Source: Candidatus Avipropionibacterium avicola
GTDB lineage: Bacteria; Actinomycetota; Actinomycetes; Propionibacteriales; Propionibacteriaceae
Assembly (NCBI GenBank): GCA_018715445.1
Contig: DVLP01000339.1
Coordinates: 1-8,214, forward strand
Length of the DNA: 8,214 nt
Reading direction: 5' to 3'
In this document: positions 1 through 5,440 of the stretch, piece by piece
How the letters are laid out: each line of letters opens with the position of its first letter
Position numbering within the stretch: the first letter of the stretch is position 1
Position numbers and translations under genes: made by a program
Notes under the pieces: generated by a model
What the model was told of the DNA's origin: nothing
Database searches by the model: none
The model's input: only the letters and a program-made list of their open reading frames with translations

Positions 1-23
1 AGATCACGGCCGTGGCGGCCTAA
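1..23 (+). CDS. 3' end of a gene entering from the left (last residues ITAVAA)
   Basis: The first bases read in one + frame as ...Ile-Thr-Ala-Val-Ala-Ala and then TAA at 21-23. A strong hairpin follows about 30 bases downstream (54-87), the spacing expected of a gene end and its terminator. The next credible gene (129-287) runs the other way, so this would be a convergent pair. Only seven codons are visible, so the product cannot be named and the reading could be chance. Confidence 0.35.
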
Positions 24-53
24 CACCCCCCACCCCTGCCCATGCGGCACCGA

Positions 54-87
54 AGCGGCCCCGGACCTACTACGGTCCGGGGCCGCT
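54..87 (+). terminator. Perfect 14-bp hairpin, probable intrinsic terminator
   Basis: The left arm AGCGGCCCCGGACC (54-67) and right arm GGTCCGGGGCCGCT (74-87) are perfectly complementary around the 6-base loop TACTAC. The right side continues CTCTCTAT, a pyrimidine-rich but not T-run tail, as is common for terminators in high-GC actinobacteria. It sits between a + strand stop at 21-23 and a minus strand stop at 129-131, so it may serve both directions. Confidence 0.7.
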
Positions 88-128
88 CTCTATGGGCACC
101 GCCACCCACGCGCGGCACCGACCTGCCT

Positions 129-287
129 CTAGCCAGACTCGCGGGCAATGGCCCGCCGACGCTGCTGGGCTCGGCTGCCCTTCCGGCCTCGCCGATCCCC
201 GCCCGGCCGCGCGGTCGCCGCAGCGGCCTGCGCCTGCCGCGAACGGAGCTCGTCAGCCGTCGCTGCACGCGAAGTCACAATCGCCAT
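129..287 (-). CDS. Small arginine/alanine-rich basic protein, 52 aa, uncharacterised
   Basis: This ORF starts at ATG 285-287 and stops at TAG 129-131. The start is preceded on the minus strand by GGAGGTGAACAGGA, a near-perfect ribosome site with about 9 bases between GGAGG and ATG. It encodes a 52-residue protein that opens MAIVTSRAATADELRSRQ and becomes very basic towards the C-terminus (GRKGSRAQQRRRAIARESG). The composition suggests a soluble nucleic-acid-binding or intrinsically disordered peptide, but no family is recognised. About three quarters of codons end in G or C, as in neighbouring genes. It lies downstream of the exonuclease on the same strand with a 132-base gap and could be the last gene of that transcript. 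The strong ribosome site is the main argument for it; the small size and biased composition are the main arguments against. Confidence 0.5.
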   Translation of the reverse strand: MAIVTSRAATADELRSRQAQAAAATARPGGDRRGRKGSRAQQRRRAIARESG

Positions 288-419
288 TCCTGTTCACCTC
301 CAACTCGGGATCCGGCATCTGCACACATCAAAGCGTTCCCTGCCCGCGCGGCCGTGCAGCAGACCACCAGGCGGCACGGTCAGCTGCTGCCCCTGCTGGA
401 AGGTGTCGACGATGTCGGA

Positions 420-1160
420 CTACTCATCGGTCGGTGCGACTCCGCTGAACGCGGCGACAGTGTCCTGCCTGCCGGCGGTCGGGGCACAGGAGGGGGCATC
501 GAGGTCGATGTGCTTGCGGGGCCGGGCGTCTGCAGCACTGTCCTGGGGCGCCCCGAGGGGTTCCAGGTCGGTGAGGTTGCGGGCCGTCATCATCGCCGAC
601 AGCAGCAGGCCGCAGGCTTTCGCGTCGTCGAGGGCACGGTGGGAGTTGATCGCCGGCAGCTTGAATGCCTCGATCAGGGCCGACAGTTTGTTGGACGGGA
701 ACGTGAAGTGGCGGCGGGCGGCGGCCAGCGTGCACACGCCCTGCCATTGGGGTGGGGGCTGTTGCAGCCGGTGGTATTCGCCGCTGAGGAACCGTGACTC
801 GAAGTTGAGGTTGTGGGCGACCAGGCCGTGGCCGGCGACGAAGTCGCGCAGTTCTACGAGCACCGTGTCGATGGGAGGGGCTGTGCGTACCTGCGCCGGC
901 GTGATGCCGTGGATCTTCTGCGCGGCCGGGCTCAGGGGCACGTTCGCTCCGGGGTTGGTCAGGGACTGGTAGGTGTCGATCAGGCATCCGTCCGGGGAGT
1001 ACCGAGCGGCGGCGATCTCGATGACCCGGCAGTCTTCCGACATCCCCGTCGTCTCTACATCTATAGCGACGAAGGGGGCGCGGGCCAGAACTCCGGGGTG
1101 GCTCAGCTCCGGCCGGCGCACAGTTCTGGGTGTGATGATCAGCGGCGACGTGGCAGTCAT
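420..1160 (-). CDS. DnaQ-like (DEDDh) 3'-5' exonuclease, 246 aa
   Basis: A probable 3'-5' exonuclease of the RNase T/DnaQ superfamily, which hydrolyses DNA or RNA from the 3' end with two metal ions. Exo I is AIDVETTGM with D34 and E36. Exo II is VAHNLNFES (around 114-122) and Exo III is HRALDDA with H174 and D179, the DEDDh arrangement. The Exo II aspartate normally following AHNxxF is here glutamate (E121), an uncommon change at a metal ligand. The C-terminal ~45 residues are low in recognisable structure. The frame is open back to 1280, but I chose ATG 1158-1160: it has AGCAGG 5 bases upstream, and the extra 40 residues are Arg/Cys-rich and unlike the fold. A free-standing protein of this size without polymerase, helicase or BRCT domains is typical of accessory DnaQ-like nucleases. 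It is probably co-oriented with the genes at 1340-2427. A repair or processing role is inference. Confidence 0.85.
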   Translation of the reverse strand: MTATSPLIITPRTVRRPELSHPGVLARAPFVAIDVETTGMSEDCRVIEIAAARYSPDGCLIDTYQSLTNPGANVPLSPAAQKIHGITPAQVRTAPPIDTVLVELRDFVAGHGLVAHNLNFESRFLSGEYHRLQQPPPQWQGVCTLAAARRHFTFPSNKLSALIEAFKLPAINSHRALDDAKACGLLLSAMMTARNLTDLEPLGAPQDSAADARPRKHIDLDAPSCAPTAGRQDTVAAFSGVAPTDE

Positions 1161-1339
1161 AGGGGCCTGCTCTTCTATCCGACTTGTAGTAATGATCCGA
1201 TACCAAGAACCTACGCGCGCACTCCGACACGAACGCGTCCCGCAGCGCGGACCCCGGCACCGGAAAGCCCGGCCAACCACGACCCGGAACTGGACAGAAC
1301 CTGTACCGGCCCCTGGCGGACTGGTCGAGATAGATCGAC

Positions 1340-1684
1340 TCAGTCACCCATGTCGGTGCCGTCGACGAACGCTGCGGCAGCGCTCATCACTGACGCGAAC
1401 CGGCCCGCCGCGATCGCGACCATCGGCGGCTGCTCGTCCAGCCGAGGGTTCGCGCCGATGAACCACGCCCGGGCGACGTCGGCGCCTTCGGCCGTCGCGA
1501 TCGTCGTCCACGCCTGGTGTGCCACCTGTAGTCGCTGCAACGCGTCATCCCCCGGTACCGGGCGGCCGGCGGCGGACCACTTGCCTGGCAGTTCCTCGTC
1601 CCGCACCCCCGTGGTCACTGCCACCACCGTCGGTCCGAGATGCTGCACCAGCTCACGCGCCAGCTCCGTGCTCGACATCGTCAT
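1340..1684 (-). CDS. Xre/MbcA/ParS-type antitoxin-like protein, 114 aa
   Basis: The second half (about 50-108) matches the toxin-binding domain of the Xre/MbcA/ParS antitoxin group: RLQVAHQAWTTIATAEGADV, then the diagnostic ARAWFIGANPRLDEQPPM, then an alanine-rich helix ending AAAAFVDG. In characterised members this domain neutralises RES-domain NAD-degrading toxins. The N-terminus (LARELVQHLGPTVVAVTTGV, then a linker) resembles the short helix-turn-helix-like part seen in actinobacterial relatives often annotated XRE family. No RES-domain gene is visible in the window, so this is an orphan, or its partner is unrelated. The gene 59 bases upstream on the same strand (1744-2427) is the only adjacent candidate partner. 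ATG 1682-1684 is used; ATG 1676-1678 is also possible, and neither has a good ribosome site. The family call is from remembered motif similarity. Confidence 0.7.
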   Translation of the reverse strand: MTMSSTELARELVQHLGPTVVAVTTGVRDEELPGKWSAAGRPVPGDDALQRLQVAHQAWTTIATAEGADVARAWFIGANPRLDEQPPMVAIAAGRFASVMSAAAAFVDGTDMGD

Positions 1685-1690
1685 GGTCTC

Positions 1691-1696
1691 GGTATA
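1691..1696 (-). promoter_or_regulatory. Possible -10 element for a leaderless transcript of the antitoxin-like gene
   Basis: On the minus strand TATACC lies exactly at -12 to -7 relative to the A of ATG 1682-1684, where a -10 box sits for a leaderless mRNA, a common class in actinobacteria. The start has no convincing Shine-Dalgarno sequence, which fits. The final T of the TANNNT consensus is missing and no clear -35 is seen, so this is tentative. Confidence 0.25.
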
Positions 1697-1743
1697 TGCC
1701 AGGGTCGTCCCCAGCGGCAGGCAACGACGCCGTGGGGCGTGGT

Positions 1744-2427
1744 CTAGAAGAAGTCACCGAGGTGGGAATCCACCCACTGGCACAAGCCCGGATCCTCTCC
1801 CCACCGGGCGAGGACCTCGACGACGGTGTCCGGGTCGGTGGGGGTCCACCACCGCATCTGCCACATCGTGGTCTCCCTGCCGACCTGCGACAATCCGGGA
1901 AGAAAGTACAGGCAGTAGGTCCTCTGCGCTGGCCGGAGCACCTCCAGCGACGCTGCTGACACCTCGCAGTAGCCGTAGCTTCGGGCCAGGACCCCGTCCT
2001 CAGTGATCCACCACCTCCCCTCCTCGTCGCGCGTGCGGTCGCGCACCGGCAGTGGGGGGACGTCATCGGCCCACGCCCGGCAGTAGTGGGCGGCTGCGGC
2101 AACGGTCATGCCGTGGTGGGCCACGAGGTGGCGGGCAGCGTCCCGGCGTGCGATGTGCCAGGTTGTCCACGTCGGCTCGCCCGGCACCGGAACCCACCCG
2201 TGCTCAAGCGCGGACAAGATGTCGTCGAGGCTGGCCCCCAGGTCGGCGCACACCTCGTCTGAGTCCAGCGCCACCGCCAGCGCCCCGAGGTGCGGCAGGC
2301 CGGGTTCGCAGTCGCCGAGGCTGACCGTTCCACCAGGCGTGGGTAGGTGCGCCCACAGACCCAAGGGCTGCCGGTAGCCCCAGTGGCCGATCTGTCCGGC
2401 TAGGTCCAGCATGCGGGTGTCTCGCAT
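1744..2427 (-). CDS. Uncharacterised protein, 227 aa
   Basis: I do not recognise a family. The start is ATG 2425-2427, with AGAAAAGG ending 5 bases upstream; the open frame extends far beyond it only as an antisense shadow of the gene at 2560-3342. The protein is soluble, with no signal peptide or membrane segment. It has several tryptophan pairs and aromatic clusters (GRWWITEDG at 137-145, MRWWTPTDPD at 191-200) and four cysteines scattered through its second half. Residues 86-120 (TWTTWHIARRDAARHLVAHH and on to AAAAHYCRAWADD) look helical, and the C-terminus is acidic (SHLGDFF). It lies 59 bases upstream of the antitoxin-like gene on the same strand and probably shares a transcript with it. 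A toxin role would be an inference from position only; no catalytic motif is seen. Confidence 0.75.
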   Translation of the reverse strand: MRDTRMLDLAGQIGHWGYRQPLGLWAHLPTPGGTVSLGDCEPGLPHLGALAVALDSDEVCADLGASLDDILSALEHGWVPVPGEPTWTTWHIARRDAARHLVAHHGMTVAAAAHYCRAWADDVPPLPVRDRTRDEEGRWWITEDGVLARSYGYCEVSAASLEVLRPAQRTYCLYFLPGLSQVGRETTMWQMRWWTPTDPDTVVEVLARWGEDPGLCQWVDSHLGDFF

Positions 2428-2464
2428 TGGTGCCTTTTCTGGTGGTCGGGGTGGGTGAACGCCG

Positions 2465-2495
2465 ACCGTATCGGCTGCGCGTGTCGGCCTGTCAG
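2465..2495 (-). promoter_or_regulatory. Candidate sigma-70 type promoter for the leftward block
   Basis: On the minus strand CTGACA (2490-2495) resembles a -35 box with five of six consensus bases. It is followed after 17 bases by GATACG (2467-2472), or after 19 bases by TACGGT (2465-2470), which fits the looser TANNNT form. It would place the start of transcription roughly 30 bases before ATG 2427. It is back to back with the stronger candidate for the rightward gene. Confidence 0.3.
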
Positions 2496-2499
2496 CCCG

Positions 2500-2528
2500 T
2501 TGGGGGCAGCAGGTCTCGGGCTTAGGAT
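2500..2528 (+). promoter_or_regulatory. Candidate sigma-70 type promoter for the proline-rich membrane protein gene
   Basis: TTGGGG (2500-2505) and TAGGAT (2523-2528) are separated by exactly 17 bases. The -10 fits the actinobacterial TANNNT pattern and the -35 keeps the TTG core. Transcription would start near 2535, leaving a short leader that contains AAGGGAGGG (2546-2554) about 5 bases before ATG 2560. Confidence 0.5.
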
Positions 2529-2559
2529 GAGGTATCGGACAAAGTAAGGGAGGGTCGAC

Positions 2560-3342
2560 ATGACGCAGTCCATGTCGCGGGCCGAAGCGATTCGTGCAGC
2601 CCAAGCTGCTCGCGCCCGGAAGGCTGACGCCGAAGACCAGGCGGCGCTCGACGCGGGCAGCGACAGTGACGATGCTGCGGGCAAGGACAGGCCGGCCCCG
2701 GCCGCTTCTCCCGAGCCCACCGAGCGGTCCTCGAAAGCGCCGCTCGTCCGGCTGGTGTCCGGGGCGGCCCTGGTGGCCGTGGTCGGTGTCGGCGGCTGGA
2801 TGGTCGTATCGGAAAGCACTACCGACGGTGGCCAGTCCCAGTCCGTGTTGGTCGAGGAGTCGGCGGCCTCCGATGACGAGCCGGTGGCAGCGAAGCTGGT
2901 CACGGGCCCGCAGTCTGGTTTCGATACCGACGCGATGTCCGATCTTGTCGCCGAGCGTGAGAAGGAAGCCCAGGAGCGCAAGCAGGCCGAAGAGAAGAAG
3001 GCGGCGGAGAAGAAGAAGGCGGAGGAGGAAGAAAAGCGTAAGGCCGAGGAGAGCAAGCAGGCCGAGGCGCGGAGCGCGGCGCAGTCCAACCCCGCCCCCG
3101 CGGCGCCGGCGCGACAGCAGTCGGCGCCCAGCTACCAGCCTCCGGCCCAGCAGTATCAACCGCCGGTCCAGCAGTACCAGCCTCCCGTGCAGCAATACCA
3201 GCCGCCGGTCCAGCAGTACCAGCCCGCACCTGCCCCTGCCCCTGCCCCGGCCCCGGCTCCGGCGCCCGCGCCGGCGCCCGCACCGGATGTGCAGTTGGCT
3301 CCGGTGCAGCCGCCCAGTGTTCCGAGACTGACGATCCAGTAG
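2560..3342 (+). CDS. Membrane-anchored coiled-coil, proline-repeat protein, 260 aa
   Basis: A probable single-pass membrane protein with a long extracytoplasmic tail. In order it has an alanine/charged N-terminal region (1-60), one hydrophobic segment (about 62-83, LVRLVSGAALVAVVGVGGWM) and an acidic stretch. A highly charged Glu/Lys/Ala coiled coil follows (about 127-172, with EEKKAAEKKKAEEEEKRKAE). Then come four YQPPxQQ heptads (192-219), an Ala-Pro alternating rod (222-242) and a short tail ending PRLTIQ. The N-terminal side has no cleavable signal, and positive residues precede the membrane segment, suggesting the N-terminus is inside. The layout recalls TolA/TonB-like or wall-spanning linkers, where coil and Pro-Ala rods give reach across the envelope; no catalytic or binding domain is seen. 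Start ATG 2560 has AAGGGAGGG upstream. The gene stands alone with its own candidate promoter and a strong hairpin after the stop. Confidence 0.85.
   Translation: MTQSMSRAEAIRAAQAARARKADAEDQAALDAGSDSDDAAGKDRPAPAASPEPTERSSKAPLVRLVSGAALVAVVGVGGWMVVSESTTDGGQSQSVLVEESAASDDEPVAAKLVTGPQSGFDTDAMSDLVAEREKEAQERKQAEEKKAAEKKKAEEEEKRKAEESKQAEARSAAQSNPAPAAPARQQSAPSYQPPAQQYQPPVQQYQPPVQQYQPPVQQYQPAPAPAPAPAPAPAPAPAPAPDVQLAPVQPPSVPRLTIQ
3133..3216 (+). repeat. Four tandem 21-bp units encoding YQPPxQQ
   Basis: Four consecutive 21-base units (from 3133, 3154, 3175 and 3196) encode YQPPAQQ once and YQPPVQQ three times, and a fifth begins YQP before the Ala-Pro run. Units differ at wobble positions (TAC/TAT, CCT/CCG, CAG/CAA), so the peptide repeat appears to be kept by selection rather than freshly duplicated. 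Confidence 0.9.
3223..3285 (+). repeat. Pro-Ala alternating run, 21 residues
   Basis: Codons from 3223 to 3285 encode strictly alternating proline and alanine (residues 222-242) using mixed codons (CCT, CCC, CCG; GCC, GCG, GCT, GCA). This is a typical extended, stiff spacer and may vary in length between strains. Confidence 0.85.
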
Positions 3343-3395
3343 CAGTCCACGCCGGCCAGTCACCGGGGGCCGGCCAACGTCGACTACGCAAAAGA

Positions 3396-3427
3396 AGTGG
3401 GGAGGGGCCACCCGGCCCCTCCCCACT
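3396..3427. terminator. Perfect 14-bp hairpin, probable bidirectional terminator
   Basis: AGTGGGGAGGGGCC (3396-3409) pairs perfectly with GGCCCCTCCCCACT (3414-3427) around the loop ACCC. It lies between converging genes ending at 3342 (+) and 3476 (minus). Read on the minus strand, the hairpin is followed directly by TTCTTTTG, a real T-tract, so it is a canonical terminator for the leftward VWA arm. On the + strand the tail is only ATTGCCC. Confidence 0.85.
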
Positions 3428-3475
3428 ATTGCCCATCGAATGTACTGCTCCCTCAGGCTGTCACAGTGCCCACCA

Positions 3476-4498
3476 TTACGGAGCTGATCCAGTGGGCCGA
3501 CGGTAAACCCGAACCGTGGTCGACGGGTCCACCCCGGGGGCGCGAGACGATCCGGGGGTCGGCACCGCTGTCTCGTCGGCAGCCACCAGTGGAGCGGCCA
3601 CCGCATGCGCGAACACACTCAGCACTCGGCTGGCCAACATCCCAGCCTTGTCGTCGAGCACCGTTTCAGGTGACCAGGGGGTGGCCTGCCGGTCCTGCCG
3701 CTCAGACCCCGCGACGATCAGGGCCCGCTGCGCCTGGGCAGGGCCGTCAGCGTCGGCTGCTGCGACGGCCACTTCCCCGTTGAACATCAGCGGCGGCAAC
3801 TGCTGATTTGCCGTGGCCAACTGGTCCCGCACCTGCCGGTCGAACGCGGCATCCCCGGTGCGGCCCCACTTGCCGCTCATGTCCGATAAGTCCAGCACCC
3901 GGATGGCCGGCCCCCTCGCGGTGTCCTCACGCACCCACCCCACCGCCCGTAGAGGCGCCTGGTCGGCCGACTCGGCCGCCAAGGTGGGGCCGGCATGCTC
4001 GACTCTGCGCAGGATCGGGTGCGGAAACACCAGCAGTCCACTGCCTCCCAGCGTTGAGAGGGCGGCGGCATCCGGTCCGCGGTAGCGGTCGGTGTCGACC
4101 AGCGCCAGGAGCGCCGCCTGGGAGGGCGGGTCCACGACCATGGGCGCAGCATCGTGGATCTGGCGTGACCGCACGGCGCACAGGTGACCGATCCGTCGGG
4201 CGGTCAGTGACAGTTCGTCGTCGGCCGCGGCGGCAACCTCGGAGGTGTCTACGCCGTAGGCGTCCGCCAGCCAGACAGGCATGATGTCGGCGATGTCCGC
4301 GCGTGCCCCCTCCCTCGTGGCGGCCCACCAGTCCAAGGCGTGCTGCTGTTCGGGCACGTACCGCATCAGGGCCGCCTGCTCGGACCGGAGCCATGCGGCG
4401 AACGCGTACCGCCAGGCGACGGCCTGTCGGGCGGCGCCGGCGGGGGTCCAAGGGGCGATGTCGTCGCCGCGTGCGTGTCCGTCCATCCAATCTGTCAC
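3476..4498 (-). CDS. Uncharacterised 340-aa protein coupled to the VWA protein
   Basis: The start is GTG 4496-4498, overlapping the TGA of the VWA gene in a GTGA, which implies translational coupling. Open frame further upstream is a shadow of that gene. I cannot assign a family. The N-terminal 130 residues are helical and tryptophan-rich (WLRSEQAALMRYVPEQQHAL, then DWWAATREG, then MPVWLADAYGV). The middle has LSTLGGSGLLVFPHPILRR (149-165) followed by ...APLRAVGWVRED and AIRVLDLSDMSG, a beta-rich pattern. From memory it resembles a loose class of actinobacterial hypothetical proteins carrying a GLLVFP.P...AlsW-like pattern. The C-terminus ends in VRVYRRPTGSAP after a Pro/Ala-rich stretch. No membrane segment, nuclease or protease motif is evident. 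Its fixed place in an ATPase/VWA module suggests an adaptor, client or effector. The T-tailed hairpin at 3396-3427 closes the transcript. Confidence 0.85.
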   Translation of the reverse strand: MTDWMDGHARGDDIAPWTPAGAARQAVAWRYAFAAWLRSEQAALMRYVPEQQHALDWWAATREGARADIADIMPVWLADAYGVDTSEVAAAADDELSLTARRIGHLCAVRSRQIHDAAPMVVDPPSQAALLALVDTDRYRGPDAAALSTLGGSGLLVFPHPILRRVEHAGPTLAAESADQAPLRAVGWVREDTARGPAIRVLDLSDMSGKWGRTGDAAFDRQVRDQLATANQQLPPLMFNGEVAVAAADADGPAQAQRALIVAGSERQDRQATPWSPETVLDDKAGMLASRVLSVFAHAVAAPLVAADETAVPTPGSSRAPGVDPSTTVRVYRRPTGSAP

Positions 4499-5292
4499 TG
4501 GAACCCCTCCAGGTCTTCGGCGGCGGCGAGAGCTTGAGTGACCGCGTCCGGCAGTGCCTCGATCAGTGTCTGCTCGGTGGCGGTGATGGCCGCGACCCCT
4601 GCGGGAAGATACTCGGGCACGTCCTCGTCGATCGAGATCCACAGCACGCGCACTCCATCCGCGTGCAGGTCGTTGATCGTGCTGGCCACCGTCTGGCTGT
4701 CGGCGAGCACGCTGTCGGAGATCACCACGATCAGACGGGAGTCGTCGGGGAACTGATCCATCGCCAGCTGTTCTCGCAGCACCATGAGCGCTTCCGACAA
4801 GGCGGAAGAGTGGTTGCCTCCACCGGGCTCGGTGGGCGGCACGACCGGCACGTGGGTTGTCGACCCCTGCTCCAGCAGCTGGGCGGTGCTGTCGAACGCG
4901 GCCACGGCCACCGTGCTGCGGGCCTGCCGTGCGCGGGCCGCGGCGGTCTCCACTACCCACGCCGCTGACACCGCCGAGTCCAGCACCTCGTACATCGACG
5001 GGGAGTGGTCGATGGCGATGCCGACCCGTTGTGCGGGGCGGCGCAGGATGCGCCGATGCCGGCGTCGGAATGGGGTGGCGGTGCGGGGCAGGCCGAGGAA
5101 CTCCTGCGCATCGGCCTGCATCGCCTGCCCCATATCCAGACGTCCGGGGGGCACGGCATAGGCGACCGTGGTCTCGTCCATGCCTCGGTCGGCGGCCTGG
5201 TCCAGTCGCTCGGCGACCGCGTCGGCGGCATCCTGCTCGACGAGGGTCGCCGCGCGGAGTGGGAAGGGCGCAGAAAGGCGTGCAGAACTCAC
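4495..5292 (-). CDS. CobT-like VWA domain protein, partner of the MoxR/CobS ATPase, 265 aa
   Basis: Probable metal-binding VWA protein that works with the divergently encoded AAA+ ATPase; such pairs act as chaperone-like or metal-insertion machines. Residues 1-90 are charged and helical and include PPGRLDMGQ (48-56), resembling the GRLD segment that precedes the VWA domain in CobT-type chelatase subunits, then an Arg-rich stretch (FRRRHRRILRR). The VWA domain spans about 90-255. The metal-ion site motif DxSxS is IDHSPSM with D95, S97 and S99, and the later aspartate is D193 in VVISDSV. The threonine usually found in GGT is absent; the local sequence is PGGGNHSSAL (156-164). GTG 5290-5292 is chosen because GGAGA lies upstream with suitable spacing and because codons further up are antisense to the ATPase. 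Its stop overlaps the start of the 340-aa gene. Confidence 0.85.
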   Translation of the reverse strand: MSSARLSAPFPLRAATLVEQDAADAVAERLDQAADRGMDETTVAYAVPPGRLDMGQAMQADAQEFLGLPRTATPFRRRHRRILRRPAQRVGIAIDHSPSMYEVLDSAVSAAWVVETAAARARQARSTVAVAAFDSTAQLLEQGSTTHVPVVPPTEPGGGNHSSALSEALMVLREQLAMDQFPDDSRLIVVISDSVLADSQTVASTINDLHADGVRVLWISIDEDVPEYLPAGVAAITATEQTLIEALPDAVTQALAAAEDLEGFQ

Positions 5293-5304
5293 GGAGACGT
5301 CTCC
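5293..5304 (-). promoter_or_regulatory. 12-bp perfect palindrome GGAGACGTCTCC covering the VWA gene ribosome site
   Basis: GGAGACGTCTCC is a perfect palindrome directly abutting GTG 5290-5292. On the mRNA its first half supplies the Shine-Dalgarno GGAG, and GGAG/CTCC can pair around ACGT. It could be an operator for a dimeric repressor or a small hairpin that hides the ribosome site. Confidence 0.4.
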
Positions 5305-5440
5305 AGGGGTCGGTGATCTATCGGTGCCTGTGATGCTGCCTTGCCGACGTGCCGCTGTGGCACCACACCGAAACCGGTGCCGCGCATACTGGGCGCAACA
5401 CGCTACCGGCGCACTACGACACGACGAAGGACTTCGACAC
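5305..5440. promoter_or_regulatory. Divergent control region between the VWA and ATPase arms
   Basis: This spacer must hold the promoters for both arms. I see no convincing -35/-10 pair on either strand. It does contain GGTGCC (5323-5328), GGCACC (5359-5364) and GGTGCC (5376-5381), so the central copy can pair with either flanking copy. A smaller inverted repeat GTGCC/GGCAC lies at 5349-5363. GAAGGA (5425-5430) is the ribosome site for the ATPase, about 10 bases before ATG 5441. Confidence 0.45.

Noticed and set aside
1161..1339. Possible extra gene between the exonuclease and the antitoxin-like gene
   Set aside because: Only Arg/Cys-rich extensions of other frames are open here, with no ribosome site; it is best read as an intergenic leader.
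813..2006. Long + strand open frame of 397 codons
   Set aside because: It lies opposite the exonuclease, antitoxin-like and 227-aa genes, with Arg/Ser/Pro-rich composition typical of antisense frames in GC-rich DNA.
3133..3216. Possible CRISPR-like or iteron array
   Set aside because: The 21-base units are contiguous, in frame, vary at wobble positions and encode a peptide repeat; there are no spacers.
2428..3618. Minus strand open frame continuing upstream of the 227-aa gene to 3618
   Set aside because: It is antisense to the proline-rich membrane protein gene, has low-complexity Leu/Arg/Gly composition, and the real start at 2427 has a good ribosome site.
4499..4960. N-terminal extension of the 340-aa frame
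   Set aside because: Arg/Gly-rich shadow of the VWA gene; the GTGA overlap gives a clear start.
5168..5440. N-terminal extension of the ATPase frame
   Set aside because: It runs antisense through the VWA gene and the control region; ATG 5441 has a ribosome site and the extra peptide looks non-coding.
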